Of a stretch of DNA of 60,208 nt, positions 52,658 through 60,208 are shown piece by piece. This DNA comes from Planctomycetaceae bacterium (GTDB taxonomy: Bacteria; Planctomycetota; Planctomycetia; Planctomycetales; Planctomycetaceae). A program made the position numbers and the translations under genes. The stretch's first letter is position 1, and each line of letters opens with the position of its first letter. Location: NCBI GenBank assembly GCA_020426505.1, contig JAGQPX010000039.1, forward strand, positions 1 through 60,208, in the 5' to 3' direction. The notes beneath the pieces were generated by a model. It ran no database searches and was not told where the DNA came from. It saw nothing but the letters and a program-made list of their open reading frames with translations.

Positions 52658-53599
52658 ATGGCCTGTATCGTAGACGACACCTACGCGGAAGCGTTTCGCA
52701 GTATCTCGGCTGAGGTTCTCGTGACGGCCCGCGACCGCTACTGGCTGGATCAAGCTGCCGCAGCAGCGACCGGACACGCCTCCAGCACAATCTTCTGTGA
52801 CTGCGAAGCCGGAATCGACCGATTCGTGGGTCCGGGAGGCGACGAGTCCTTCGAGACACCGGATGGGCGACCGGGCGTGATTCTCCAGTTCCACGTGCCC
52901 CGGTTCGTGAAGAATCGAGAGAAACATCTGGAGAAGACACTCCTGTATCGACTGAGCCAGAACATTCTCACCTGCCCGACAACTCGCTGCTTCAACGTGC
53001 TGGAGACCGACGGGAACTTCAAACTGGGCCGCAAGATCGCCTTGTTCGGCGATGGACATCAGTTTCGGGACGAACGTTACGGACGCAAGGTCTGGGTCAT
53101 CCCCATCATGGGGGGCGAGTTCGTGCTCGACCGCCGGTTCGGCTTTCGCGACAGTCTGATGGGGGGCAACCTGTGGTTCATGGGCGAAAGTGAGGACGCT
53201 GCCATCGACGCCACGCAGCAGGCGCTCGCAGCCATTCAGGAGATTCCCGGTGTGATCACTCCATTCCCCGGAGGCATCGCCGCCAGCGGGTCGAAGGCGG
53301 GCAGTCGGTACTCGTTTCTGATCGCCAGCACCAATCATCCCTTCTGCCCGACGCTGCGCGAGAAGCTGGGCGATGAATGCCAGTTGCCCGACGGCGTGAC
53401 CAGCGTGATGGAGATCATTATCAATGGTCATGACCTCGAAACAGTCACCCGGGCCACGCATGCAGGCATCGCGGCAGCGGTCGACATGCCGGGCCTCGTT
53501 CGCATCTCAGCAGGCAACTACGGCGGAAGGTTGGGGAAAAACTTCGTCTATCTTCGGCCGGAAACCGCAGCCGCCCAACAGAAGGAGCCGACAGGCTGA
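52658..53599 (+). CDS. ftr: Formylmethanofuran:tetrahydromethanopterin formyltransferase
   Basis: The protein is 313 residues, close to the family's usual length. An in-frame TGA lies just upstream of the ATG, which fixes the start. It has the typical N-terminus VDDTYAEAFRSISAEVLVTA, the central GRKIALFGDGHQFRD and VWVIPIMGGEFVLD. GVITPFPGGIAASGSKAGS matches the substrate loop, and NYGGRLGKNFVYL ends the protein. It moves a formyl group between methanofuran and H4MPT in the C1-transfer pathway used for formaldehyde oxidation or methanogenesis. The pathway's other genes are not in the window. The downstream HAD gene overlaps by one base. Confidence 0.93.
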   Translation: MACIVDDTYAEAFRSISAEVLVTARDRYWLDQAAAAATGHASSTIFCDCEAGIDRFVGPGGDESFETPDGRPGVILQFHVPRFVKNREKHLEKTLLYRLSQNILTCPTTRCFNVLETDGNFKLGRKIALFGDGHQFRDERYGRKVWVIPIMGGEFVLDRRFGFRDSLMGGNLWFMGESEDAAIDATQQALAAIQEIPGVITPFPGGIAASGSKAGSRYSFLIASTNHPFCPTLREKLGDECQLPDGVTSVMEIIINGHDLETVTRATHAGIAAAVDMPGLVRISAGNYGGRLGKNFVYLRPETAAAQQKEPTG

Positions 53600-54270
53600 T
53601 GCAGATTCTGTTATTCGACATTGATGGAACACTCCTCAACACGGGCGGTGCGGGTCAGCGGTCAATGGAGCTTGCGTTACAGACCATGTTCGCGGTGACC
53701 AGAGAGACGAAAGGTGTCCCCGCAGCCGGCCGGACAGATCGGGCGATCGTGAGTGACCTGTTCGCCTATCACGACATTGAAGAAACACCCGAAGTGTGGG
53801 AGATGTTTCAGGAGACCTATTTTGGACATCTCATTGAGGTACTTCCCACTCTTCCTGGACAGACGTTGTCAGGGGTCGATCGTCTGCTGGCGACGCTGAA
53901 CGAACGGGACGATGTCGCCTTGGGGTTGTTGACCGGGAACTTTCAACGCGGAGCCCAACTAAAGCTGGGACACTTCCAACTCGACCACTACTTCGGCTTC
54001 GGGGGATTTGGCGACCATCACCACAACCGTGACGATGTGGCTCGTGCAGCGATGCAGGCCGTCATTGAGAACCAGCAGGCGAACGTCGACCCTGCAAATG
54101 TCTGGGTCATCGGAGACACTCCCTTTGACGTCCGCTGTGGTCGGGCAATCGGCGCTCGCACCGTCGCCGTGGCCACCGGTTCATTCGAGACCGACGAACT
54201 CAGCGAGTCCCAGCCCGATCATCTGTTCAACGACTTCTCGGACACAGACAGCTTTCTCGACCTGCTATGA
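53599..54270 (+). CDS. HAD-superfamily hydrolase (phosphoglycolate-phosphatase-like)
   Basis: The protein is 223 residues. Motif I is LLFDIDGTLLNTGG (Asp nucleophile and acid), motif II is LGLLTGNFQRG (Thr), and motif IV is VWVIGDTPFDVRCGRAIGA. A helical cap of about 75 residues lies between motifs I and II. It likely removes phosphate from a small metabolite. Its ATG shares one base with the ftr stop (TGATG), so translation is probably coupled. Its substrate could belong to C1 metabolism, which is inference from position. Confidence 0.9.
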   Translation: MQILLFDIDGTLLNTGGAGQRSMELALQTMFAVTRETKGVPAAGRTDRAIVSDLFAYHDIEETPEVWEMFQETYFGHLIEVLPTLPGQTLSGVDRLLATLNERDDVALGLLTGNFQRGAQLKLGHFQLDHYFGFGGFGDHHHNRDDVARAAMQAVIENQQANVDPANVWVIGDTPFDVRCGRAIGARTVAVATGSFETDELSESQPDHLFNDFSDTDSFLDLL

Positions 54271-54296
54271 GCCGCAGGTAGTGACTATATGTCAGC

Positions 54297-55394
54297 CTAT
54301 CGCTCGAACAACGGGCCTGGCTGCGTTGCGGGGTATTCCAGGTGGCGTTTGTCGGTTTCGCGATCCTGCATGACCTGCTTTGCGCGAGGAGAGAGTTCTT
54401 CCAATTCCCATTTCCCCAGCGTCACGTTGAGCGTGATTTCTTCTTGCTGGCCCCGACGATACAGGGTTAATGGCACCTTCTCGCCCATGCTGCGTTCTTG
54501 CAGTTTTTCGATCAGAGACTGAAAATCGCCAATCGGCTCACCGGCCAGTTGAGTGATCACGTCCCCCGCTTGAACACCTCCTTTGTCGGCAGGTCCATCC
54601 AGGGTGACATGTTCCACGATGCAATGTCCCACTTGGGACGGTGCACTCAGTCCCAGGAAAGGACCGCGCTTATGTACCTCCAGGTTCGGTACGGATGATG
54701 CGACTGCCTGGGCGTCCTCGAACGGAACTTTGCTCTCACGGGTCACGTACAGGGCAAGTTCCTTTCGGTGGCCCAACCATCGCAGGTACTTCAACCCGTC
54801 GACGCCACCTTTCCAGTCCCCGCCGAGTGCGATCATGTGCGGGACAAGTTCGACCGGTCCAGTTTGCTGAGCCTCCGGATCCGGAAAAAATCCGGCTCTC
54901 CCAGAAAAGCCATCGTCCGGCACGTCGAATTGGATTGAACCGCCCAACTCCTGAATGGCAGCGACCGCTCGTTTTTCGCGCAGGTAGCGATGCCGTGACA
55001 GAATCTCCGTCGCTGCCAAGACGACCTTGTTTTGATCGCCGACAGAAAGCTCGCTGAGTCCATCGTCCGCCAACTCATACACCTGCTTGTCTTCGGAGAG
55101 AAGAAAACTCTCCAGCACATGTAGAGAACGCGTTGCCGCCTCGGGTGATTGAACCGCCATCGCGGCCAGCAAGTCCGGAATGACGTCCGGCCCTTTGAGT
55201 TGAAGCTGGCGATTGGCCGCCTCACGTCGGTCAAAATCCGGGTGTTCGAGACCTTGAATCAGGTCCGCGGTTGTCGACTCAGTCTCCGAGCTTGTGGCCG
55301 ACGCGGGCGAATCCGCCACGACTGCTCCGCCGGTACTCAGAACGAGCAAGGCGAAACACGGCAGTAGTTTGGGGCAGCGTCGCGACATCAACAT
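54297..55394 (-). CDS. Exported PDZ-domain protein
   Basis: The protein is 365 residues, with AAAGGA six bases before the ATG. A signal peptide (LLPCFALLVLSTGGAVVA) is followed by helical HEAT-like segments at about 40-160 (LIQGLEHPDFDRREAANRQL). A PDZ domain lies at about 230-330 (FLGLSAPSQ, DGPADKGGVQAGDVITQLAG, PLTLYRRGQQEEITLNVTLG). There is no protease triad. PDZ domains bind C-terminal peptides or regulate partners. It converges on the HAD gene with a 26-base gap. Confidence 0.82.
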   Translation of the reverse strand: MLMSRRCPKLLPCFALLVLSTGGAVVADSPASATSSETESTTADLIQGLEHPDFDRREAANRQLQLKGPDVIPDLLAAMAVQSPEAATRSLHVLESFLLSEDKQVYELADDGLSELSVGDQNKVVLAATEILSRHRYLREKRAVAAIQELGGSIQFDVPDDGFSGRAGFFPDPEAQQTGPVELVPHMIALGGDWKGGVDGLKYLRWLGHRKELALYVTRESKVPFEDAQAVASSVPNLEVHKRGPFLGLSAPSQVGHCIVEHVTLDGPADKGGVQAGDVITQLAGEPIGDFQSLIEKLQERSMGEKVPLTLYRRGQQEEITLNVTLGKWELEELSPRAKQVMQDRETDKRHLEYPATQPGPLFER

Positions 55395-55609
55395 TATGTC
55401 CTTTCGACAGCTATCGTTGCAGAAAGTGGGTCAACCCGCCATGCCAATCCCGACCAGGTTGACAGACCTCCTTCAACGTCAACCGATGATCGAACGATTG
55501 CTCCAAGTGATGTTCCGGCAATCTCCGAATTGAGCTAAAATATCCGCCCGGATCTTCCCCAAATGGGAGGTCGTCGGTTCCCACGCAGTATGATCAGGGC
55601 AAGGACGCC

Positions 55610-58600
55610 ATGACATCATCGGTCACATCGTCTGTTCACACACGACTTCTGAACTCTCGATGGGCTTCCCGACTCCGCCCGTGGGGTGCCGGTTTGATTG
55701 CTGGTTCGTGCCTGTTCGTTTGGACCCATCAGTTCTTCGCAACATTCGGTATGTCGCTGCCTGTGACTGCCGGACTGACGCTTGCCATCGCCGCCGGCGT
55801 GGTCGCCGCATGGACGCTGCGGGAGCGTTTGGTCCGTTCGCCGTTTGGCAGATACGCCATTTCCGTCTCCTGGTTGACGATCGCGGTCTGGAGTGTCGCT
55901 TACCCGTGGATGCTGTCAGCCGCCCGGAATCTGTTCGCTCACGTGCCGACATCCTGGCTGACGTTTGAAGCGACCACGTTCGTCCTGATGCTACTCGCGT
56001 CACTCACGCTGTTCGGCATGCCGACGATGGTGTTGACCTGGATCGGGCAAGGCCGTGCGCTCCATCAACCACGATGTCGACGACATCGATTCGCAATCTC
56101 CACACGATCCCTGGTCGGCTGTGGTCTCGCGCTCGGAGCTGCTCCGCTCGCGCTTGCGTCGTGGACCAGTATTGAATCGATCGGTTACCTCATCACGGGT
56201 CTGGCCAGCGTCGGCTTTTGGATCACCTTGACCCGAGAAGCAATCAAGGCCCCGTTGCACTCGTCTGCGACATCGACCATCTCCGATGAGTCCTCTCTGA
56301 GCCGACAGCAACTCGCCTTCACAGTCGGCACCGCCCTGTTGACGGGAGCTGCTGTGCCCCTGGCAAGCCGGTTGGTCCTTCAATTCCTTCCGGGAAGCGG
56401 GTACGAGTCCTACGCGCTCTGCGGTGGATTCGTGTGCGGAACCGCTTGCGGCTTCGCCGGGGCAAATCGTCTTCATCGTCGAAAGAATGATTCGCTCGGT
56501 CGTGACGCGGTATTGACGTCGGGTATCATCTCGGCTGTCTGGCCGACCGTGCTTCTGCTGCTCTCACCATTGCTCCTGGGATGGACGCTCTCACTCAACG
56601 CAACTGTCGACACAGTCCCCCTGCTCATCGCAGCTCGGTGGAGTTTCGGGTTCTTCGTCCTGTTCCCGTTGGGGATTGCCATTGGTCGTTTATGCTCCCA
56701 TCGCGCCGCATCAAGCACGCGCCCCGATCCTGTGAGCGTGGTGGCGACCACCGTTTGCTTCGCAGCCGGGATTGTCTTGGTGAAGTCGCTGTGGGTCTCG
56801 CTGGCGTCGACCGTTCTGCTCACGACCATCGCCGCCGTTGCGTTGTCGACAGCCCGGCTGTGGAAGTCCGAACGGGTCGTCCCGCGACGTACGCTTTGGA
56901 TCACAGGGTCGCTCTGCGTGGCGGCGTTGGGACTGTTACCGGTATCGCTCGATCACCATCGCCCCGACTTGTGTGCGAAACTGTTGTTCTCCGGGCAGTC
57001 ATTCGGCGCTTACAACTCTGGGATGGAGCGTGACCTGTTGCCGCACATCGACGACGGTCGCCTCATGACAGTCAGCGATGGTCGCGATGCCGTGTGGACC
57101 GTTTGGAAACACCGGGGATCGCAAATCCACCTTCGACAAAACGGCATCCCCGCAGGCATCGTGAGCACAGAACCGCTGACGTGCCCGCAGTTCCCTGGCG
57201 ACATGATGCAGGCAGTCGTCCCGCTCGTCGTTCATCCGCAACCGGACCGCGTGTTAGTCGTGGGATTGGGGAGCACGGCAGCCGTGACATCCTGTCTCGC
57301 TTGTCCCGTGCGACAAGTGACCTGCGTTGAAGGGGACGCCGAACTTATTCGCATCAACGACGAAATCATCGCCACTGCCTCGGGGTTCAATCCACTCGAT
57401 GACGACCGGCTCGTACTTCGTCACATCGATCCGACGCTCGGATTGATGTCCGCCGGGGAAACGTACGACGTCGTCCTGTTGACCGACTCCCATCCGTCTC
57501 TCATGAGGCAGTCATCCCGATTCACACGAGAGTACTACGAGAACGCGGCCCGTCATCTCAATCCGGGTGGCATTGTTTCACAGCGATTCCAGTATGCCGA
57601 CTTCGGCCGGACGCCGATCGAGACGGCTCTCGCCACGATGCGGAGCGTGTTCCCTCAGGTGGCCTGCATCGAGTCCGCACCGGGCGAGATCGTACTCCTC
57701 GCATCGAACACTGAAGAAACGATGTTCGACGAATCAATGTTCGAGCGATGCGAGGCCGATCACTTCCGCCGGCTGCTCGCCGAGCAAGGCTGGGACTGGT
57801 CCGTCCTATTCAACCTTTCTGCAATCAGTCCGGAGGAGATCTCCGAAATCACGAAGGGTGACGTGGCCATCAACACGAACGGCAACGGTTACTTCACCTA
57901 TCGACTTCCGCAGGAGGTCATGCGGTGGGGCCTCAAGTGGCGTGAGATCGCCGGATTGTTTGCCGAACATGGCAGTCGCATGCTCGCCTGGGTTGGTGAA
58001 TCTGACGAGATTCCGGAGATCGGCAAGCGTCTCAAGGACATGGAAGAGCAACATCGTCTGATCGTAGAACATCCCGACCGCTGGCATGCCTACCGGGCGA
58101 CGCTTAAGAGCCGGCTTCAGGAGCGACCACGCTCGGCCATTATGCAGGTCAACCATGAACTCGAACGCGTCCTGCATCCTGAGGATCAACGTCGCAAGGA
58201 TTACCTCAAGGCCCTCGGACAGGCAGCAACACGCGAAGCTCCGACCTCCGCTGAAATCGCGGAGCTCGCCGAATTCATCGAGCCTTACGACCCATTGGTC
58301 AGCTACTTCCTTCACGAAGAAGCGGCCCATCTCTATGAACGTTCCGAGTCGCCCGACCGTCGCGCACAATTGGCACACCTGCGTCACTCGGTCCATTTCA
58401 GTCCGGGACAGGATCAATCGGTGCGAAACGTCGTCGCCGCACTGCAACTGCTGCTCGACGAACCGGAACTCGTCACAGATCCTCAGCAACGCTGGGATGA
58501 GATGAACGCACTCCTCGATGTGTTGCGACAACGCTCCGCCTTGCGCGTGCAAACCGACAAGACGGCTTCGTCCTTTGAACTGCTCGATGCAGAAAACAGT

Positions 58601-58825
58601 ATCAAGGTTGCCGAACGAGCAATGGAGGCAATGGACGAACTTCACATCGAAGCGGGTGTCTCCGCCAGTGACTGGGAGCATCGCAGGACGATCCTCGATC
58701 GTCTGCTCGTGCGGCCGATGTGGACCTATCACTCGCGACAGGCCCAGCGTCTCGCGACGATCGAAGCACAACTCAAGAGAATCGCCGATCAGGAGTCGGA
58801 GGAAGACCAAACGATCACTCGCTGA
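55610..58825 (+). CDS. Polytopic membrane protein with spermidine-synthase-like domain
   Basis: The protein is 1071 residues, with AAGGA just before the ATG. The first 450 residues hold about ten hydrophobic segments (for example [18 protein letters not shown]). A Rossmann methyltransferase-like fold of the spermidine synthase type lies at about 530-710. It has [33 protein letters not shown] (acidic residue for the cofactor ribose), [13 protein letters not shown] and [16 protein letters not shown]. The remaining 360 residues are helical. Whether it makes a polyamine is uncertain: the canonical Asp in the DSSDPxGP-type loop is here DSHPS. The long helical tail is uncommon. ParA follows 62 bases later. 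Confidence 0.8.
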   Translation: MTSSVTSSVHTRLLNSRWASRLRPWGAGLIAGSCLFVWTHQFFATFGMSLPVTAGLTLAIAAGVVAAWTLRERLVRSPFGRYAISVSWLTIAVWSVAYPWMLSAARNLFAHVPTSWLTFEATTFVLMLLASLTLFGMPTMVLTWIGQGRALHQPRCRRHRFAISTRSLVGCGLALGAAPLALASWTSIESIGYLITGLASVGFWITLTREAIKAPLHSSATSTISDESSLSRQQLAFTVGTALLTGAAVPLASRLVLQFLPGSGYESYALCGGFVCGTACGFAGANRLHRRKNDSLGRDAVLTSGIISAVWPTVLLLLSPLLLGWTLSLNATVDTVPLLIAARWSFGFFVLFPLGIAIGRLCSHRAASSTRPDPVSVVATTVCFAAGIVLVKSLWVSLASTVLLTTIAAVALSTARLWKSERVVPRRTLWITGSLCVAALGLLPVSLDHHRPDLCAKLLFSGQSFGAYNSGMERDLLPHIDDGRLMTVSDGRDAVWTVWKHRGSQIHLRQNGIPAGIVSTEPLTCPQFPGDMMQAVVPLVVHPQPDRVLVVGLGSTAAVTSCLACPVRQVTCVEGDAELIRINDEIIATASGFNPLDDDRLVLRHIDPTLGLMSAGETYDVVLLTDSHPSLMRQSSRFTREYYENAARHLNPGGIVSQRFQYADFGRTPIETALATMRSVFPQVACIESAPGEIVLLASNTEETMFDESMFERCEADHFRRLLAEQGWDWSVLFNLSAISPEEISEITKGDVAINTNGNGYFTYRLPQEVMRWGLKWREIAGLFAEHGSRMLAWVGESDEIPEIGKRLKDMEEQHRLIVEHPDRWHAYRATLKSRLQERPRSAIMQVNHELERVLHPEDQRRKDYLKALGQAATREAPTSAEIAELAEFIEPYDPLVSYFLHEEAAHLYERSESPDRRAQLAHLRHSVHFSPGQDQSVRNVVAALQLLLDEPELVTDPQQRWDEMNALLDVLRQRSALRVQTDKTASSFELLDAENSIKVAERAMEAMDELHIEAGVSASDWEHRRTILDRLLVRPMWTYHSRQAQRLATIEAQLKRIADQESEEDQTITR

Positions 58826-58887
58826 CGACCACTCATCTCAACTCCACCAACGACGAACTCAAGACTTCTTCTCCCTCGGAGCAGACC

Positions 58888-59712
58888 ATGCGAACGATTG
58901 CCGTGATGAATCAGAAGGGCGGTGTCGGCAAGACCACCAGCAGCGTGAATATTGCCGCCGGTCTCGCCCGACGCGGAAAGCGAGTGCTGCTGATCGACCT
59001 CGATCCACAGGCACATGCATCCCTTCACCTGGGGGTCGAGGAGGCGGGCGGCACAGACACGATCTATCAGGTCTTTGCCGGTGCGAAGACGCTCCAGGAG
59101 ATTCGCCAACTCACGACCAACAACCTCTGGTTGGCCGCTGCCGACCTTGATCTCGCAGCGACCGAGATCGAACTGGTCGATGCACAGGGGCGCGAGCATG
59201 TGCTGCGTCGCGCGATTGCAGCTCACTGCGAACAGGAGCCGTTCGACTACATCATCATGGACTGCCCACCCTCGCTGGGCGTGTTGACAATCAATGCTCT
59301 CACCGCTGCGAATGAGGTGTTCATCCCCCTTCAGCCGCACTTCCTGGCTCTGCAGGGACTCTCCAAACTGTTCTCAACAACGGCCCTCGTTCGTCGTCGC
59401 CTCAACCGTGACTTGCGAGTCTCGGGTATCCTGCTCTGCCTGTATGAGACCGGCACGCGTCTCGCCGCGGAGTGCACGGATGACCTGCTTCACTTCCTGC
59501 ACTCAAGCGATGAGGACGCCCCCTGGGCAGGTGCCAAGGTGTTCGACAGTCGCATTCGCAGGAACATCAAACTGGCAGAAGCTCCCAGCTTCGGACAATC
59601 GATCTTCGACTACGCCTCCTCCTCAGCCGGTGCTCATGACTACGGCATGCTCGTCGACGAAGTCATCGCCGCAGAGCGATCGGGCGAGCAACCAATCGCC
59701 GAGGCAGCGTAA
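58888..59712 (+). CDS. ParA/Soj-family ATPase
   Basis: The protein is 274 residues. I chose the ATG at 58888 (CGGAG seven bases upstream); the frame continues 5' into the preceding gene. The deviant Walker A is [13 protein letters not shown], Walker A' is [13 protein letters not shown] and Walker B is [33 protein letters not shown] and [19 protein letters not shown] are typical of chromosome-type ParA. It binds DNA and ATP as a dimer to segregate replicons or position cargo. No ParB gene is adjacent, so the cargo may be something other than the origin. A short hairpin terminator follows. Confidence 0.92.
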   Translation: MRTIAVMNQKGGVGKTTSSVNIAAGLARRGKRVLLIDLDPQAHASLHLGVEEAGGTDTIYQVFAGAKTLQEIRQLTTNNLWLAAADLDLAATEIELVDAQGREHVLRRAIAAHCEQEPFDYIIMDCPPSLGVLTINALTAANEVFIPLQPHFLALQGLSKLFSTTALVRRRLNRDLRVSGILLCLYETGTRLAAECTDDLLHFLHSSDEDAPWAGAKVFDSRIRRNIKLAEAPSFGQSIFDYASSSAGAHDYGMLVDEVIAAERSGEQPIAEAA

Positions 59713-59731
59713 GAGGTCAGACGATTGCTTT

Positions 59732-59748
59732 CGGTCAACGACCGTTTT
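59732..59748 (+). terminator. Short terminator of the ParA gene
   Basis: CGGTC (59732-59736) pairs with GACCG (59740-59744) around AAC, followed by TTTTCG. The 5-bp stem is short but G+C-rich. It lies 19 bases after the stop. Confidence 0.5.
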
Positions 59749-59780
59749 CGATTTGTGACCATCTCGTTGAATCGAGTGAT

Positions 59781-60068
59781 TCAGTTGTCTTCCTCGATGA
59801 TCCATGGGTCGCCGGGAGATTGTCGAAATGCCCTCCAGCCGGGCGGGAAATGTGCGACTTGGAGGACCGTCGGATCAAGTTCTGCGATCTCTCCAAGTCC
59901 GACAATTGAGGCATCTTCTTCTTGTGCATCTTCAAGTGTGAGAAACTGCCATCCGTGATCATCGGCATCATGCACGACATGAAGGATCGGCTCTCCCTCG
60001 AAAACAATTTGGCGAAGCGTGATTACCGCACAATTGGGAGGTTGATCGAACGGCCATGTATTCTCCAT
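59781..60068 (-). CDS. Small conserved hypothetical protein
   Basis: The protein is 95 residues, with GGGGAG five bases before the ATG. The sequence has an even alpha/beta pattern (NCAVITLRQIVFEGEPILHV, WQFLTLEDA, EIAELDPTVLQVAHFPPGW) and ends in an acidic IIEEDN. It resembles small cytoplasmic proteins often linked to immunity or housekeeping folds, but no family is named with confidence. It converges on the ParA gene. Confidence 0.75.
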   Translation of the reverse strand: MENTWPFDQPPNCAVITLRQIVFEGEPILHVVHDADDHGWQFLTLEDAQEEDASIVGLGEIAELDPTVLQVAHFPPGWRAFRQSPGDPWIIEEDN

Positions 60069-60130
60069 GTTGTCTCCCCGAGTGATCGACCATTGGATGG
60101 GTCTTACCGCGTTAAGGGCCCGTGCAAGTT

Positions 60131-60208
60131 TCAGAATCTCGCTTTGCGCTGAGAGAGGTACTCCACCAATGCCTTGTCGAAGTGCATGCTGGTGTCGAGT
60201 TCGACGAA
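60131..60208 (-). CDS. C-terminal end of a further minus-strand gene (5' cut by window edge)
   Basis: On the minus strand the frame is open from base 60208 to a TGA at 60131-60133, giving 25 residues. The sequence FVELDTSMHFDKALVEYLSQ followed by RKARF is protein-like, with a helix rich in charged and hydrophobic residues. It would lie upstream of the small conserved protein gene on the same strand with a 62-base gap. Too short to identify. Confidence 0.4.
   Translation of the reverse strand, partial: FVELDTSMHFDKALVEYLSQRKARF

Noticed and set aside
57806..58810. A 334-codon minus-strand open frame opposite the spermidine-synthase-like gene
   Set aside because: It shadows the helical tail of the real gene and has no recognisable domain or ribosome binding site.

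Overview
The window looks like chromosomal DNA of a planctomycete. Several independent features point there. A giant secreted protein (12878-18316) opens with a LEPR-XLL-type VEALEDRTLL signature and carries GEVED, FG-GAP and golvesin-like domains. A diheme protein has a planctomycete-type N-terminal CxxCH domain. There is a formylmethanofuran:H4MPT formyltransferase (ftr), a Tyr/Val-rich YTV-like secreted protein, and many exported proteins of unknown function. Base composition is fairly high in G+C, and most genes have GGAG-type ribosome binding sites that allow start codons to be chosen. No integrase, insertion sequence, phage module or CRISPR array was seen.

Layout. 1-3.1 kb: 3' end of an AMP-binding acyl synthetase, a small hypothetical gene, and gamma-glutamyltransferase. 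3.3-5.2 kb: a tandem pair of pilin-like small membrane proteins with their own terminators, and a small hypothetical gene. 5.2-9.4 kb (minus): a likely operon of sulfite/nitrite reductase, an exported protein, a LolD-type ABC ATPase and a GT4 glycosyltransferase. 9.5-11.4 kb: pgpA, an exported protein with a secretin/STN-like C-terminus, and tRNA-Ala. 11.5-18.3 kb: the YTV-like protein, a decayed gene, and the giant surface protein. 18.6-22.7 kb: a PHB-depolymerase-like esterase, glmS and ispH. 22.9-31.8 kb (minus): a run of five exported proteins, described below. 32.8-36.8 kb: two tandem paralogous outer-membrane-type proteins. 36.9-45.7 kb: an EEP-fold nuclease/phosphatase, lipoproteins, an alpha/beta hydrolase, a HEAT protein carrying a degenerate receiver domain, and a TPR protein. 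45.9-52.5 kb: an FG-GAP protein, a Rieske ferredoxin, a histidine kinase, a PP2C phosphatase and a PEGA lipoprotein. 52.6-60.2 kb: ftr coupled to a HAD hydrolase, a PDZ protein, a membrane spermidine-synthase-like protein, a ParA ATPase, a small conserved protein and the C-terminal end of a further gene.

The most unusual region is 22.9-31.8 kb. It encodes an exported WD40-caspase (orthocaspase) with an intact His/Cys dyad, two paralogous exported proteins with a CsgG/LpoB-like N-terminus, a Tyr-rich secreted protein between them, and an exported diheme protein. I infer a cell-envelope system in which heme/redox and WD40 modules could feed a caspase-type protease. This is a hypothesis from gene content. 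A strong terminator at 27783-27817 shows it is not one simple operon.

The second notable signal is a family of short (79-87 bp) imperfect palindromes with 15-bp terminal inverted repeats. There are three intergenic copies, at 22742, 43289 (inverted) and 48379. The first two differ at only 4 of 87 positions. They have the form of REP/MITE-like elements and create spurious small ORFs.
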